Shown here piece by piece: positions 45,355-53,836 of a stretch of 64,000 nucleotides of DNA. Position numbers and translations under genes: made by a program. The stretch is from assembly GCF_009617895.1 (NCBI RefSeq), contig NZ_BLAW01000001.1, positions 1,355,001 to 1,419,000 of the forward strand. Direction: 5' to 3'. This stretch comes from Prolixibacter sp. SD074 (GTDB lineage: Bacteria; Bacteroidota; Bacteroidia; Bacteroidales; Prolixibacteraceae). The notes under the pieces are model-generated. The model was not told where the DNA came from. It saw only the letters and a list, made by a program, of their open reading frames with translations, and made no database searches. Each line of letters begins with the position of its first letter. Position 1 is the stretch's first letter.

Positions 45355-45912
45355 ATAGCAGTAAAAAGAGGCAGAGGCCCAAGGCCAAAAAGAGAAGACA
45401 AACTGAGTTTCCGGACCAATGACCATATCCGCGTCCCGGAAGTTCGATTGGTAGGTGAAAATATAGAAAACCCGGGAGTTTTTCCCACCAGGGAAGCATT
45501 GCGCATGGCTGATGCACTCGAGCTTGATCTGGTAGAAATTTCCCCGAAAGCTGCACCACCGGTCTGTCGTATCACCGATTATCAGAAGTTTCTCTATCAG
45601 CAGAAAAAGAAACAGAAGGAATTGAAAGCTAAAGCGACGAAAATAGTTGTTAAAGAGATTCGATTCGGCCCGAATACCGACGATCACGATTACAATTTCA
45701 AGCTGAAGCATGCGGAAAAATTCCTTCAGGAAGGTGCAAAGGTCAAAGCGTTTGTGTTTTTCAAAGGTCGCTCAATTCTTTTTAAAGAAAAGGGGGAAAT
45801 CTTGTTACTGCGGTTTGCGCAAGATCTGGAAGAGTTGGGCGCTGTAGAGCAGATGCCAAAACTCGAAGGAAAACGAATGACCATGTTTATTTCGCCTAAG
45901 AAGAAAAAGTAA
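45355..45912 (+). CDS. infC: Translation initiation factor IF-3, apparent AUA start
   Basis: In the infC frame there is no ATG, GTG or TTG upstream of codon TTG 45448, yet the family sequence begins earlier: [35 protein letters not shown]. The only reasonable start is ATA at 45355-45357, eight bases after a perfect Shine-Dalgarno AGGAGG (45341-45346), otherwise rare in this phylum. This gives 185 residues, the normal IF-3 length. IF-3 discriminates against non-AUG starts and in E. coli uses its own AUU start for autoregulation, so the AUA fits a known logic. N-domain to about residue 80, C-domain [20 protein letters not shown]. Lies 34 bp after thrS. Confidence 0.92.
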   Translation: MAVKRGRGPRPKREDKLSFRTNDHIRVPEVRLVGENIENPGVFPTREALRMADALELDLVEISPKAAPPVCRITDYQKFLYQQKKKQKELKAKATKIVVKEIRFGPNTDDHDYNFKLKHAEKFLQEGAKVKAFVFFKGRSILFKEKGEILLLRFAQDLEELGAVEQMPKLEGKRMTMFISPKKKK

Positions 45913-45936
45913 TTCGAATTTAAAGATTAGACTGTA

Positions 45937-46134
45937 ATGCCTAAGATGAAAACAAATCCCGGTGCTAAGAAGCGTTTCAAACTCACCGGGAGTGGAAAAA
46001 TAAAAAGGAAGCACGCGTATAAAAGTCACATTCTGACTAAGAAGACGACTAAACAGAAGCGTAACCTCACTTATTGGGGTACCGTAGCCGACGTTGACAA
46101 GGCTAACGTGAAAAAGCTTCTCGCGATGAAATAA
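45937..46134 (+). CDS. rpmI: 50S ribosomal protein L35
   Basis: 65 residues, highly basic: [40 protein letters not shown], ending LLAMK. A typical L35 of the IF3-L35-L20 operon, 24 bp after infC. Its stop TAA overlaps the ATG of a small ORF (TAATG). Confidence 0.96.
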   Translation: MPKMKTNPGAKKRFKLTGSGKIKRKHAYKSHILTKKTTKQKRNLTYWGTVADVDKANVKKLLAMK

Positions 46135-46262
46135 TGGATTTCAATCCTTTTGAACAGAAATTAGAAAATATTAGTTACGAACCGGATGATGAGCAACTAA
46201 GTGGTTTTGAAACAAAAAATCCGCCATTATTCAAATTGTATAAATTATGCCAAGATCAGTAA
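46134..46262 (+). CDS. 42-residue ORF overlapping rpmI and rplT
   Basis: ATG 46134 shares one base with the rpmI stop (TAATG) and the frame runs to TAA 46262, 16 bases into rplT. It encodes [20 protein letters not shown] then [22 protein letters not shown], acidic, with no low-complexity sequence. The layout would couple its translation to rpmI and terminate beside the rplT start. The interval might instead be an L20-binding leader RNA. I recognise no family. Confidence 0.4.
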   Translation: MDFNPFEQKLENISYEPDDEQLSGFETKNPPLFKLYKLCQDQ

Positions 46263-46591
46263 ATCATGCGGCATCGAGAGCGCGCCGCAAGAAACTCCTG
46301 AGCCAGACCAAAGGGTACTTTGGCGCCAGGAAAAATGTCTGGACGGTTGCTAAAAACACATACGAGAAAGGTCTTCAGTATGCGTACCGTGACAGAAAGA
46401 AAAAGAAAATCCACTTCCGCGCATTGTGGATTCAGCGTATTAACGCTGCTGCCCGCGTGGAAGGACTCTCCTACTCACAGTTTATGGGTAAATTGAAAGC
46501 AGCCGATATCGAAATCAACCGTAAGGCGCTGGCCGATTTGGCGATGAACCATCCGGCTGCATTCACGGCCATTGTTGAGAAGGTAAAATAA
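46247..46591 (+). CDS. rplT: 50S ribosomal protein L20
   Basis: 114 residues: [40 protein letters not shown], ...[14 protein letters not shown]... matches bacterial L20, which binds 23S rRNA early in assembly and represses its own operon. Last gene of the operon, followed by a terminator at 46631. Confidence 0.97.
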   Translation: MPRSVNHAASRARRKKLLSQTKGYFGARKNVWTVAKNTYEKGLQYAYRDRKKKKIHFRALWIQRINAAARVEGLSYSQFMGKLKAADIEINRKALADLAMNHPAAFTAIVEKVK

Positions 46592-46630
46592 TTTTTTTTC
46601 GGATTAGGTGAAATAAACACTCAGATATCA

Positions 46631-46660
46631 GGGAGGCTCCGGACGAGCTTCCCTTTTTTT
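46631..46660 (+). terminator. Terminator of the thrS-infC-rpmI-rplT operon
   Basis: GGGAGGCTC (46631-46639) pairs with GAGCTTCCC (46645-46653), one G-U, followed by seven T. Confidence 0.85.
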
Positions 46661-46760
46661 GTCATTAACTAGTCTGGTCATTTATTCCAACACGCATCTT
46701 ATCTAAACGAAACCATTCCCACCTTAACAATAATTCACGCATGCTTTTCCTCAATAATCT

Positions 46761-46768
46761 TATATTTG
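46761..46768 (+). promoter_or_regulatory. dapB promoter -7 element (TATATTTG)
   Basis: TATATTTG fits TAnnTTTG and lies 47 bp before the dapB start. Confidence 0.55.
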
Positions 46769-46814
46769 TAATTCCTGAAACAGAATACATACCAATTCAA
46801 TAAAAAAATTTTAT

Positions 46815-47537
46815 ATGAAGATTGCGCTAATCGGTTACGGTAAAATGGGGAGAACAATTGAGGAGATTGCCATTAGCCGCGGCCACGAGATTGTTTTGAA
46901 AATTGATGTAAACAATACCGAAGCTCTAACGGAAGCGAACCTGAGAAAAGCCGACGTTGCCATCGAATTTACGGCGCCTGCTTCTGCCGTCGACAATTAC
47001 CGGTTATGTTTTACATCCGGCGTTCCGGTAGTCAGCGGCACCACGGGCTGGCTATCGCGCAAAGATGAAGTAGAAAAAGCTTGCCATGAAAAAGAAGGCT
47101 GCTTTTTTTATGCATCCAATTTCAGCCTGGGCGTCAATCTTTTTTTTGAACTGAACCGCAAACTGGCACGTATGATGAATGCATTCGACCAGTACAATGT
47201 TAGCATGACTGAAGTCCATCATACACACAAACTCGACGCGCCAAGTGGTACGGCCATTTCACTGGCCGAAGATATTATCGGCGAAGTGAAGCGAATTGAT
47301 TCGTGGACCAGCGATGAACCAAAATCTGCGGCTGAATTGCCCATTAGCTCCATCCGGGAGGACGAAGTCCCAGGCATACACACCGTGAAATACGATTCTG
47401 AAGTCGATTATATTGAAATAACACACAGTGCCAAAAGTCGCAGGGGATTTGCCTTTGGAGCAGTGCTGGCAGCTGAATTCTGCCAGGGCCGGAAAGGTGT
47501 CCTATCCATAAAAAACCTGCTTGACGAATTGGCCTAA
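46815..47537 (+). CDS. dapB: 4-hydroxy-tetrahydrodipicolinate reductase
   Basis: 240 residues. NAD(P)-binding GYGKMGRTI, substrate motif EVHHTHKLDAPSGTA (catalytic His and Lys), and SRRGFAFGAVLAAEF. Reduces HTPA in the lysine/diaminopimelate pathway. Slightly short for DapB but complete. Followed 50 bp later by lepB in the same direction. Confidence 0.95.
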   Translation: MKIALIGYGKMGRTIEEIAISRGHEIVLKIDVNNTEALTEANLRKADVAIEFTAPASAVDNYRLCFTSGVPVVSGTTGWLSRKDEVEKACHEKEGCFFYASNFSLGVNLFFELNRKLARMMNAFDQYNVSMTEVHHTHKLDAPSGTAISLAEDIIGEVKRIDSWTSDEPKSAAELPISSIREDEVPGIHTVKYDSEVDYIEITHSAKSRRGFAFGAVLAAEFCQGRKGVLSIKNLLDELA

Positions 47538-47587
47538 ACTATCATAATTACATTTCATCATATTTTGTAAGATAAACGCACTTTCGA

Positions 47588-48928
47588 ATGAGAAATATTC
47601 TGACAAACAAGTGGTTTAAATTCGCCGTCGTAGCTTTAGTGTATACCCTGTGGGTCATCTGGCTTGGTATTTACTGGTGGCTCTTCGGCCTGATCGTGAT
47701 TTTCGATATTTATATCACGAAAAAAGTACATTGGGCTTTCTGGAAAAAGAAAAATCCGCCGGATGGCAAGCAAACAAAAGTTGTTGAATGGGTGGATGCC
47801 ATAATTTTTGCGGTCATTGCGGCATCCTTTATCCGGATGTTTTTTATTGAGGCTTATACCATCCCCACCTCTTCCATGGAAAAAACCATGTTGGTTGGCG
47901 ATTATCTATTTGTCAGCAAAACAGCCTATGGGCCGAAACTTCCCAACACACCCATTTCGTTCCCGTTTGTACACCACACCATGCCACTGACCAAAACGGT
48001 GAAATCCTATTCCGACGCCATTCAGTTGAAATATCATCGTTTGAACGGGTTTAGCCATGTTCATCGCAACGATGTGGTGGTTTTCAACTTCCCGGAAGGT
48101 GATACAGTAGCAGTCAACATGCAGGCACAGAGCTACTATCAGCTCGTCAGGATGTATGGCCGCGAACGGGTCTGGAATGACAAGCGTACCTTTGGCGACA
48201 TCATCTATCGCCCGGTCGACAGGCGGGAAAATTACATTAAACGCTGTGTGGCCATTCCAGGCGATTCGCTGAAAATTGTCAATGCCCAGGTTTTTGTTAA
48301 CGGAAAGCCGCAAATCAGCATCCCCGGACTTCAGTTTGATTACATTGTCACCACGGACGGGACACCGATTAATCCGGAAGCTCTCGATCGACTTCATATT
48401 TCCAAGGCAGACCGTCACCGGAACGGGGCACAATACATGTTCCCGCTAACCAATGAGAACGTGGAAAAACTGAAGAAATTCAGCAATGTTATTTCCGTTG
48501 AACGGATGAATATGCCGGCCAGTCGTCCCGATCCAAACATTTTTCCGTTCGATCCGAAGGACTATCCCTGGAATGTCGATAATTTCGGGCCCGTTTGGAT
48601 TCCGAAAAAAGGCGCATCTGTTCACCTCACGTTGAAGAATCTCCCGTTTTACCGGCGTATTATTCGCGTTTACGAGAAGAATAAACTGGCCGTAAAGGAC
48701 AGCGCCATCTACGTTAACGATAAACCAGCTGATTCATACACATTCAAAATGAACTATTACTGGATGATGGGTGATAACCGGCACAATTCGGCCGACTCGC
48801 GATACTGGGGATTTGTACCGGAAGATCATGTAGTGGGAAAAGCTTCCTTCATCTGGTTATCGCTTGATAAAGACCAATCGTTCCCTGCCAACATCCGATG
48901 GGACCGGTTCTTTAAAAAAGTCAAATAA
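47588..48928 (+). CDS. lepB: Signal peptidase I
   Basis: 446 residues, the long Bacteroidota type with a ~110-residue insertion. Two N-terminal hydrophobic segments (about 11-43), a third (70-86), nucleophile in TIPTSSMEKTM (Ser96), general base Lys in YIKRCVAIPGD, and MGDNRHNSADSRYWGFVPED box E. Cleaves signal peptides on the periplasmic side. Shares the dapB operon. Confidence 0.95.
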   Translation: MRNILTNKWFKFAVVALVYTLWVIWLGIYWWLFGLIVIFDIYITKKVHWAFWKKKNPPDGKQTKVVEWVDAIIFAVIAASFIRMFFIEAYTIPTSSMEKTMLVGDYLFVSKTAYGPKLPNTPISFPFVHHTMPLTKTVKSYSDAIQLKYHRLNGFSHVHRNDVVVFNFPEGDTVAVNMQAQSYYQLVRMYGRERVWNDKRTFGDIIYRPVDRRENYIKRCVAIPGDSLKIVNAQVFVNGKPQISIPGLQFDYIVTTDGTPINPEALDRLHISKADRHRNGAQYMFPLTNENVEKLKKFSNVISVERMNMPASRPDPNIFPFDPKDYPWNVDNFGPVWIPKKGASVHLTLKNLPFYRRIIRVYEKNKLAVKDSAIYVNDKPADSYTFKMNYYWMMGDNRHNSADSRYWGFVPEDHVVGKASFIWLSLDKDQSFPANIRWDRFFKKVK

Positions 48929-48952
48929 CAAACTTATTCATAATTATTCCTG

Positions 48953-48986
48953 AAAAAGCCAGTACCTTATTTGCTGGCTTTTTTTT
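48953..48986 (+). terminator. Terminator after lepB
   Basis: AAAAAGCCAG (48953-48962) pairs with CTGGCTTTTT (48974-48983), followed by further T. Confidence 0.88.
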
Positions 48987-49092
48987 ATGTCCTAACGATC
49001 TGACAAGTAAAAAATAATTTGCACAAACGATGTACTTCTTTTACGAAGTAGGCTGAAAGCTGTATCTTAGAGTAACGAAAAACCTGATAATT

Positions 49093-49452
49093 ATGCAGCG
49101 TGGTTTAGTCACCGGACTTATTCTCGGAATCATACTGGTTGTATTTGCCTTGCAAAATGCGATCAGTGTTTCAATAAAATTTTTGGTTTGGCAAATACCG
49201 GAGATTCCCCTGGTTTTACTTCTTTTGTCAGCGATTTTGATTGGCGTGATGTTAAGCGCCCTGTCCAGTTATCCAGCCAGACAACGTTTAAAAAAGGATA
49301 ACCGCAAATTAAAAGAACGCATTGACGAACTGGAAGAACAATTGTTGGAGTACCGTCAGGATTTGGAAAACATGGGAAAGCAAGAACAGAAAAAGAAAGA
49401 TGAGGGCGACCTGATTCGCGGCGATACCAACAGCACATTCTTCGACGATTAA
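49093..49452 (+). CDS. LapA-domain membrane protein
   Basis: 119 residues. Two membrane helices (LVTGLILGIILVVFALQNA; LVLLLLSAILIGVMLSALSS) then a coiled coil (RLKKDNRKLKERIDELEEQL). The pattern QN..V..KFL.WQ..IPL.L matches LapA/DUF1049, linked in Gram-negatives with LPS assembly control. Function here is inferred. 13 bp before the WbqC-like gene. Confidence 0.82.
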   Translation: MQRGLVTGLILGIILVVFALQNAISVSIKFLVWQIPEIPLVLLLLSAILIGVMLSALSSYPARQRLKKDNRKLKERIDELEEQLLEYRQDLENMGKQEQKKKDEGDLIRGDTNSTFFDD

Positions 49453-49465
49453 CGAATATTTTCCG

Positions 49466-50116
49466 ATGACCAAAATACATACTGCTTTACTCTCCACAGC
49501 TTACCTGGGACCTGTACAGTATTATTCAAAACTGCTTCGTTACCCCGAAATAATAATTGAACAACACGAAAACTACCCCAAACAAACGTACCGCAACCGC
49601 TGCCAAATTTTGGGTGGGAACGGACCACTGACACTAAGTATCCCGGTTGATAAAGGCCCGGAATTAAAAGTAAAAACCAAAGATGTCCGTATTGCTTATG
49701 CGGAAGACTGGCAACGGCTTCACTGGCGAACGATTGTTTCGGCTTATAACAACTCCCCTTTTTTCCCTTATTACCAGGGTGAACTGACCCCGTTTTTTCA
49801 CCAAAAGAAATGGAAGTACCTGTTAGATTTCAATCTGGAAATACAGGAAAAGGTAATGGAATTGCTGGAAATCGATGCCCGGATAAAACGGTCAACTGAG
49901 TTCATAAAAGAGGAAATGGGAAATATGCTCGATTTACGCGAGGTGATCCATCCCAAAAAGCAAAAGGGCAAGCCCGACCCCCACTTTTCTCCTGAACCGT
50001 ACACGCAGGTTTTCGAAGAAAAATTCGACTTTCATCCCAATCTTTCCATCATCGACTTATTTTTTAACGAAGGCCCCGAATCAGTGGGTATTCTTGAAGA
50101 TTGCTTTAAGGACTGA
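49466..50116 (+). CDS. WbqC-like family protein
   Basis: 216 residues: ALLSTAYLGPVQYYSKLLRY, NRCQILGGNGPLTLSIPVDK, WRTIVSAYNNSPFFPYYQGE and a charged C-terminus. It matches the WbqC family, named from an O-antigen cluster, thought to be involved in surface polysaccharide synthesis but without defined chemistry. The neighbouring LapA-like gene gives a weak cell-envelope context. Confidence 0.85.
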   Translation: MTKIHTALLSTAYLGPVQYYSKLLRYPEIIIEQHENYPKQTYRNRCQILGGNGPLTLSIPVDKGPELKVKTKDVRIAYAEDWQRLHWRTIVSAYNNSPFFPYYQGELTPFFHQKKWKYLLDFNLEIQEKVMELLEIDARIKRSTEFIKEEMGNMLDLREVIHPKKQKGKPDPHFSPEPYTQVFEEKFDFHPNLSIIDLFFNEGPESVGILEDCFKD

Positions 50117-50130
50117 TATAACCAAAAGCC

Positions 50131-50559
50131 TTAAATTATCTCCATCACAAATTTCTGAATGATTTCGCGGTGGTCGAACGCCATTTCCGGTAACGAAATA
50201 ATGGGGAACCACTCCGCTTCCAATGCATCATCGCCGCCTTTTACCGGGACAGGCCCGGGAATTTGCCCGGTAAATACCACTGAAATGGTTCTGGCACGAG
50301 GATCCCGATCGACTGCATCGAAAGTATAAAACTGTTTCAGCGCGACCCCGGTTAGTGCAGTTTCTTCTTCCAGTTCCCTCTGACACGATTCAGCCAGCGT
50401 TTCGTCCATATTCACAAATCCCCCGGGCAACGCCCATTTCCCCTCAAAAGGGTCTGCTTTTCGACGAATAAGCAGTACCCACTGCTCACCGTTACGCTCT
50501 GCTGTTACAATAGCGTCAACTGTTATTGCCGGACGGGGATATTGATAGGTGTAGGACAT
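50131..50559 (-). CDS. Nudix hydrolase
   Basis: 142 residues with a clean Nudix box GGFVNMDETLAESCQRELEE and REVQ-like end. N-terminal strand ITVDAIVTAERNG..VLLIRRK. Standard single-domain Nudix; the pattern RK.DPFEGKWALPGGFV is typical of ADP-ribose pyrophosphatase-like or NrtR-type Nudix domains, so the substrate is not determined. Converges on the WbqC gene 15 bp away. Confidence 0.9.
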   Translation of the reverse strand: MSYTYQYPRPAITVDAIVTAERNGEQWVLLIRRKADPFEGKWALPGGFVNMDETLAESCQRELEEETALTGVALKQFYTFDAVDRDPRARTISVVFTGQIPGPVPVKGGDDALEAEWFPIISLPEMAFDHREIIQKFVMEII

Positions 50560-50678
50560 ATAATTACAAAATTAACCGGAGGGTAAAATTCATCAATTTC
50601 GGGGATGAAAATTGCTCCCCGCTACAAATAATCCAAACAAAACAAAGATTCAAAAAATTTCCGCCATCTCACCACTAC

Positions 50679-50771
50679 TCACTCCTCTTTTTTCTTTCGG
50701 GAATAAAGCCAGATTAAATAAGCCACAACAATAATGGCAAAAATGTATCCAATGACATGCAAATGGCCCAT
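50679..50771 (-). CDS. 30-residue single-helix membrane peptide
   Basis: ATG 50771 to TGA 50679: MGHLHVIGYIFAIIVVAYLI followed by WLYSRKKKEE. One membrane helix with a basic C-terminal tail, positive-inside. It starts 15 bp after the NlpC/P60 stop and could share that transcript. Too short for ordinary gene calling; function unknown. Confidence 0.5.
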   Translation of the reverse strand: MGHLHVIGYIFAIIVVAYLIWLYSRKKKEE

Positions 50772-50786
50772 AGATGTGATTTTGAG

Positions 50787-51578
50787 TTAACCATCGATGA
50801 TTCGCTTCATCAGGCGCATCTTATGCGTATATTTTCGGGTTTCTGTATTGTAAATTCCGAACTGATCGACGTTATCGATTCGCACTTTCCCGGAAGAGTG
50901 AATAATCTTATTCCGCTCCCAAATGATGCCAACGTGTGTAATCGCTCCTTCGTCGTTATCGAAAAACGCCAGGTCGCCCGGCTGCGCTTCATCTACAAAA
51001 CTGAGATGCTGGCCGATATGGACCTGCTGCGATGCATCGCGCGGAATCGGTATTCCCACCATCTTATACAGGACCTGTGTCAAACCCGAACAATCGACCC
51101 CAAAGGGTGAACGGCCTCCCCACAAATACGGCGCGTTGAAATATTTCAGTGCATTTTCAATAATTGTAGGCCGCACAGCGGGAGAAGTTTCAACGGTTAC
51201 ATTTCCCTTTATGGTATATAACGCATCGTCAATCCGAAAGGTTTTATCCGCCTGATTATAAAAGGGTAAAGAACTGCCGGCAACAATCAAAAAATTATTG
51301 TAGCTATCCGAACTTTGAACAATATTGAATACATCAGTTGTTACTACTGCAGGAAGTTGCTGCAGTTGTGATATAAGTGCATTGTCCACTTCATTGACCA
51401 TTTTCCGGTCAATCCATCCCTCGTATCCATCGAACCCGTTCCGGATGCGGGCCCACTTCTCAGTCTCTTCTAAAATGGCGTAATGTTCACCAAAAAGAAC
51501 TTGCGTACACATTTCGCTCTTCTCGGCCGGCTCCGTCCGGACCGGGATAATACTGAGATTGGAGATTCCGTATCTCAT
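50787..51578 (-). CDS. NlpC/P60 cysteine peptidase with SH3-like domains
   Basis: 263 residues from ATG 51578 (MRYGISNLSIIPVRTEPAEK); a start at 51611 would add a short hydrophobic lead and is less likely. SH3-like repeats (about 1-120), then NlpC/P60: PYLWGGRSPFGVDCSGLTQV (nucleophile Cys), GDLAFFDNDEGAITHVGI (His). Hydrolyses peptide stems of peptidoglycan, in this architecture often a gamma-D-glutamyl-diaminopimelate endopeptidase. Lacks an obvious signal peptide in the short form, so it may be a cytosolic muropeptide recycling enzyme. Confidence 0.88.
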   Translation of the reverse strand: MRYGISNLSIIPVRTEPAEKSEMCTQVLFGEHYAILEETEKWARIRNGFDGYEGWIDRKMVNEVDNALISQLQQLPAVVTTDVFNIVQSSDSYNNFLIVAGSSLPFYNQADKTFRIDDALYTIKGNVTVETSPAVRPTIIENALKYFNAPYLWGGRSPFGVDCSGLTQVLYKMVGIPIPRDASQQVHIGQHLSFVDEAQPGDLAFFDNDEGAITHVGIIWERNKIIHSSGKVRIDNVDQFGIYNTETRKYTHKMRLMKRIIDG

Positions 51579-51666
51579 CAAAATTATTATTATTTTTGGT
51601 ACTAATCCCAAAGATAAAAATTTTATCGAATCGTGATTTTTAGGAACGGAAAAGAGACTTATTTAC

Positions 51667-53814
51667 ATGGATGTAAAAAATAAACTAAAATCCAGAGAAT
51701 CATTCTGGCACACCACTTTCGTGGTTGCGTTATTTGTCATAACCACAGTCCTGATTTATCTGGCACTTCCCGGAGAAGCCCGCTTCAAGTATGAATTTCA
51801 GAAGGGACGTCCCTGGATGCATGAAACCCTGATTGCCCCTTTCGATTTTGCCATTCTTAAAAGTGACGATGAATTAAAAACAGAACGAGATTCGGTATTG
51901 AATGCCCAACTCCCTTATTTTACGTATCAGGATTCAATAGGAAAAGACCAAATCGGCAAACTAAAAAACCAGGTTGACGAGTTGGGACAATCACTCAATA
52001 TCAAATCAAAAACTATTTCTGAGGCCGGTATCAGGCAACAACTGGTAAATCTTTATCAGGAAGTATTTAAACGGGGTATTCTGGAACAGAGTATTTCCGA
52101 TTATCCTTCGCTGAAAGGGAAAAGCGACTTAATGTTTGTAGAAGATCACGTTGGGCGTAAAACACCGTTAAGCTCCGTATTTTCATTAAAAACCGCTTAC
52201 AATTATCTTTCCTCGGGCCAGGAGCAACTTGCTGAAAAATATCCCTCGTGGCAGCCTTTACTGGTAAAAATACATCCGGAAGTATTCCTTCGATCCAACC
52301 TGGTATTCGATGCAAAAACAACCGATTTTGAACGACAGAAGTTACTTGATGATATTTCGACGTCGCGCGGAATGGTCCAGGAAGGCGAACGTATTGTTTC
52401 GCAGGGCGACCTGATAACTCCCGACACCTACCGGATTTTGGAATCGTTGCAAAAAGCCTACGAAAACCGGTTGGGTAACGCTACCGAATATTATGGAGTG
52501 CTGGCCGGAAAAGGCATGTTCATCATTCTTTTGATGCTGGTGCTTTTTCTCTTCGTATTCAATATTCGGCGCGAATTACTGAATTCGAAACGGGACATTG
52601 CCTTCACCCTGTTGATGACGGTCGTCATGATTTATTTTTGCCGGTTGGTCGTATCCACTAACCCACAAATGGTTTACCTCGTCCCGTTTACGGTTCTGGC
52701 TTTAACCATCAGGACCTTCCTGGATGCCCGGCTGGCTATTTTTGTGAACACCATTGCCGCACTGATTGTGGGATTTATGGTACCCAACGGTTACGAATTT
52801 GTGTTGCTGCAGATCCTGGCCGGAACAGTTGCGGTCATCAGCCAGGATAAACTGCTGAGAAGGGGACAGCTTGTTATTACGTCCGTGTTTATTCTGTTGA
52901 CCTATGTATTTGCTTATATTGGTATTTCCCTTATTCAGGAAGGAAACTGGCATGCCATTGAATGGATGCAGCTGCGTTGGTTCGTAGGCAATGCCGTGTT
53001 GACTTTGATTACCTACCTGTTAGTGTATATCTTCGAAAAATCCTTCGGTTTTGTATCGGATGTGACGTTGATTGAGCTTTCCTACTCCAACCAGAACCTT
53101 CTGCGTAAACTGGCGGAAGAAGCGCCCGGAACGTTCCAACACTCGTTGCAGGTTGCCAACCTCGCCGAAGATGCCATTACCAAACTCGGAGGCAATCCGT
53201 TACTGGTGAGAACAGGTGCGATGTACCACGATATTGGTAAAACCAAAGCGCCACATTTCTTTGCCGAAAACCAGGCAAAGGGTATCAATCCGCACGAAGA
53301 GATGTCGCTGGAAGAGAGTGCGCGGGTAATTATGAGCCACGTAGCTGATGGTGTGACGTTGGCCAGGAAATACAAAATCCCGGAGATGATCATTGACTTT
53401 ATCCGGACACACCACGGGACCACCACAACCGGCTACTTTTATATGATGTCGAAAAATGAAAACCCGGAACAAAATATCGATCCATCAAAGTTTACCTACC
53501 CGGGACCGGTTCCCTCTACACGCGAAACCGCTGTTGTTATGCTGGCGGACAGTATCGAAGCGGCATCCCGAAGTTTGAAGGACATCAATGCCGAATCGCT
53601 TTCTGATTTGATTGACAAAATATTCAAATCAAAGATAAAGGATGGACAGCTGGATTATGCGCCGCTCACCTTCCAGGACATCACGCTACTCAAGCAAATT
53701 TTCCTGGAAAAGTTGCTGACCATTTATCATGTTCGCATGGAATATCCGGTAGAGAAAAAGGTAAAAAAAGTTAAACGCAAAACAATTCCTTTAGACAGAC
53801 GTAAAAATCGATAA
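51667..53814 (+). CDS. 7TM-HD family phosphohydrolase (PgpH-like)
   Basis: 715 residues. N-terminal helix, extracellular 7TMR-HDED domain (about 50-270), seven membrane helices (about 275-470) and a cytoplasmic HD domain: TFQHSLQVANLAEDAI, GAMYHDIGKTKAPHFFAENQ, HVADGVTLARKY, IRTHHGTTTTGYFY, LADSIEAASRSL. PgpH proteins break down cyclic di-AMP; this Bacteroidota relative has all HD metal ligands. Followed 22 bp later by an S41 protease. Confidence 0.93.
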   Translation: MDVKNKLKSRESFWHTTFVVALFVITTVLIYLALPGEARFKYEFQKGRPWMHETLIAPFDFAILKSDDELKTERDSVLNAQLPYFTYQDSIGKDQIGKLKNQVDELGQSLNIKSKTISEAGIRQQLVNLYQEVFKRGILEQSISDYPSLKGKSDLMFVEDHVGRKTPLSSVFSLKTAYNYLSSGQEQLAEKYPSWQPLLVKIHPEVFLRSNLVFDAKTTDFERQKLLDDISTSRGMVQEGERIVSQGDLITPDTYRILESLQKAYENRLGNATEYYGVLAGKGMFIILLMLVLFLFVFNIRRELLNSKRDIAFTLLMTVVMIYFCRLVVSTNPQMVYLVPFTVLALTIRTFLDARLAIFVNTIAALIVGFMVPNGYEFVLLQILAGTVAVISQDKLLRRGQLVITSVFILLTYVFAYIGISLIQEGNWHAIEWMQLRWFVGNAVLTLITYLLVYIFEKSFGFVSDVTLIELSYSNQNLLRKLAEEAPGTFQHSLQVANLAEDAITKLGGNPLLVRTGAMYHDIGKTKAPHFFAENQAKGINPHEEMSLEESARVIMSHVADGVTLARKYKIPEMIIDFIRTHHGTTTTGYFYMMSKNENPEQNIDPSKFTYPGPVPSTRETAVVMLADSIEAASRSLKDINAESLSDLIDKIFKSKIKDGQLDYAPLTFQDITLLKQIFLEKLLTIYHVRMEYPVEKKVKKVKRKTIPLDRRKNR

Positions 53815-53836
53815 AATTTTCAAACCCTCCCCATAT

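Noticed and set aside
45448..45450. TTG as the infC start
   Set aside because: It would remove about 31 conserved N-terminal residues and has no ribosome-binding site, whereas the ATA at 45355 has a perfect one.
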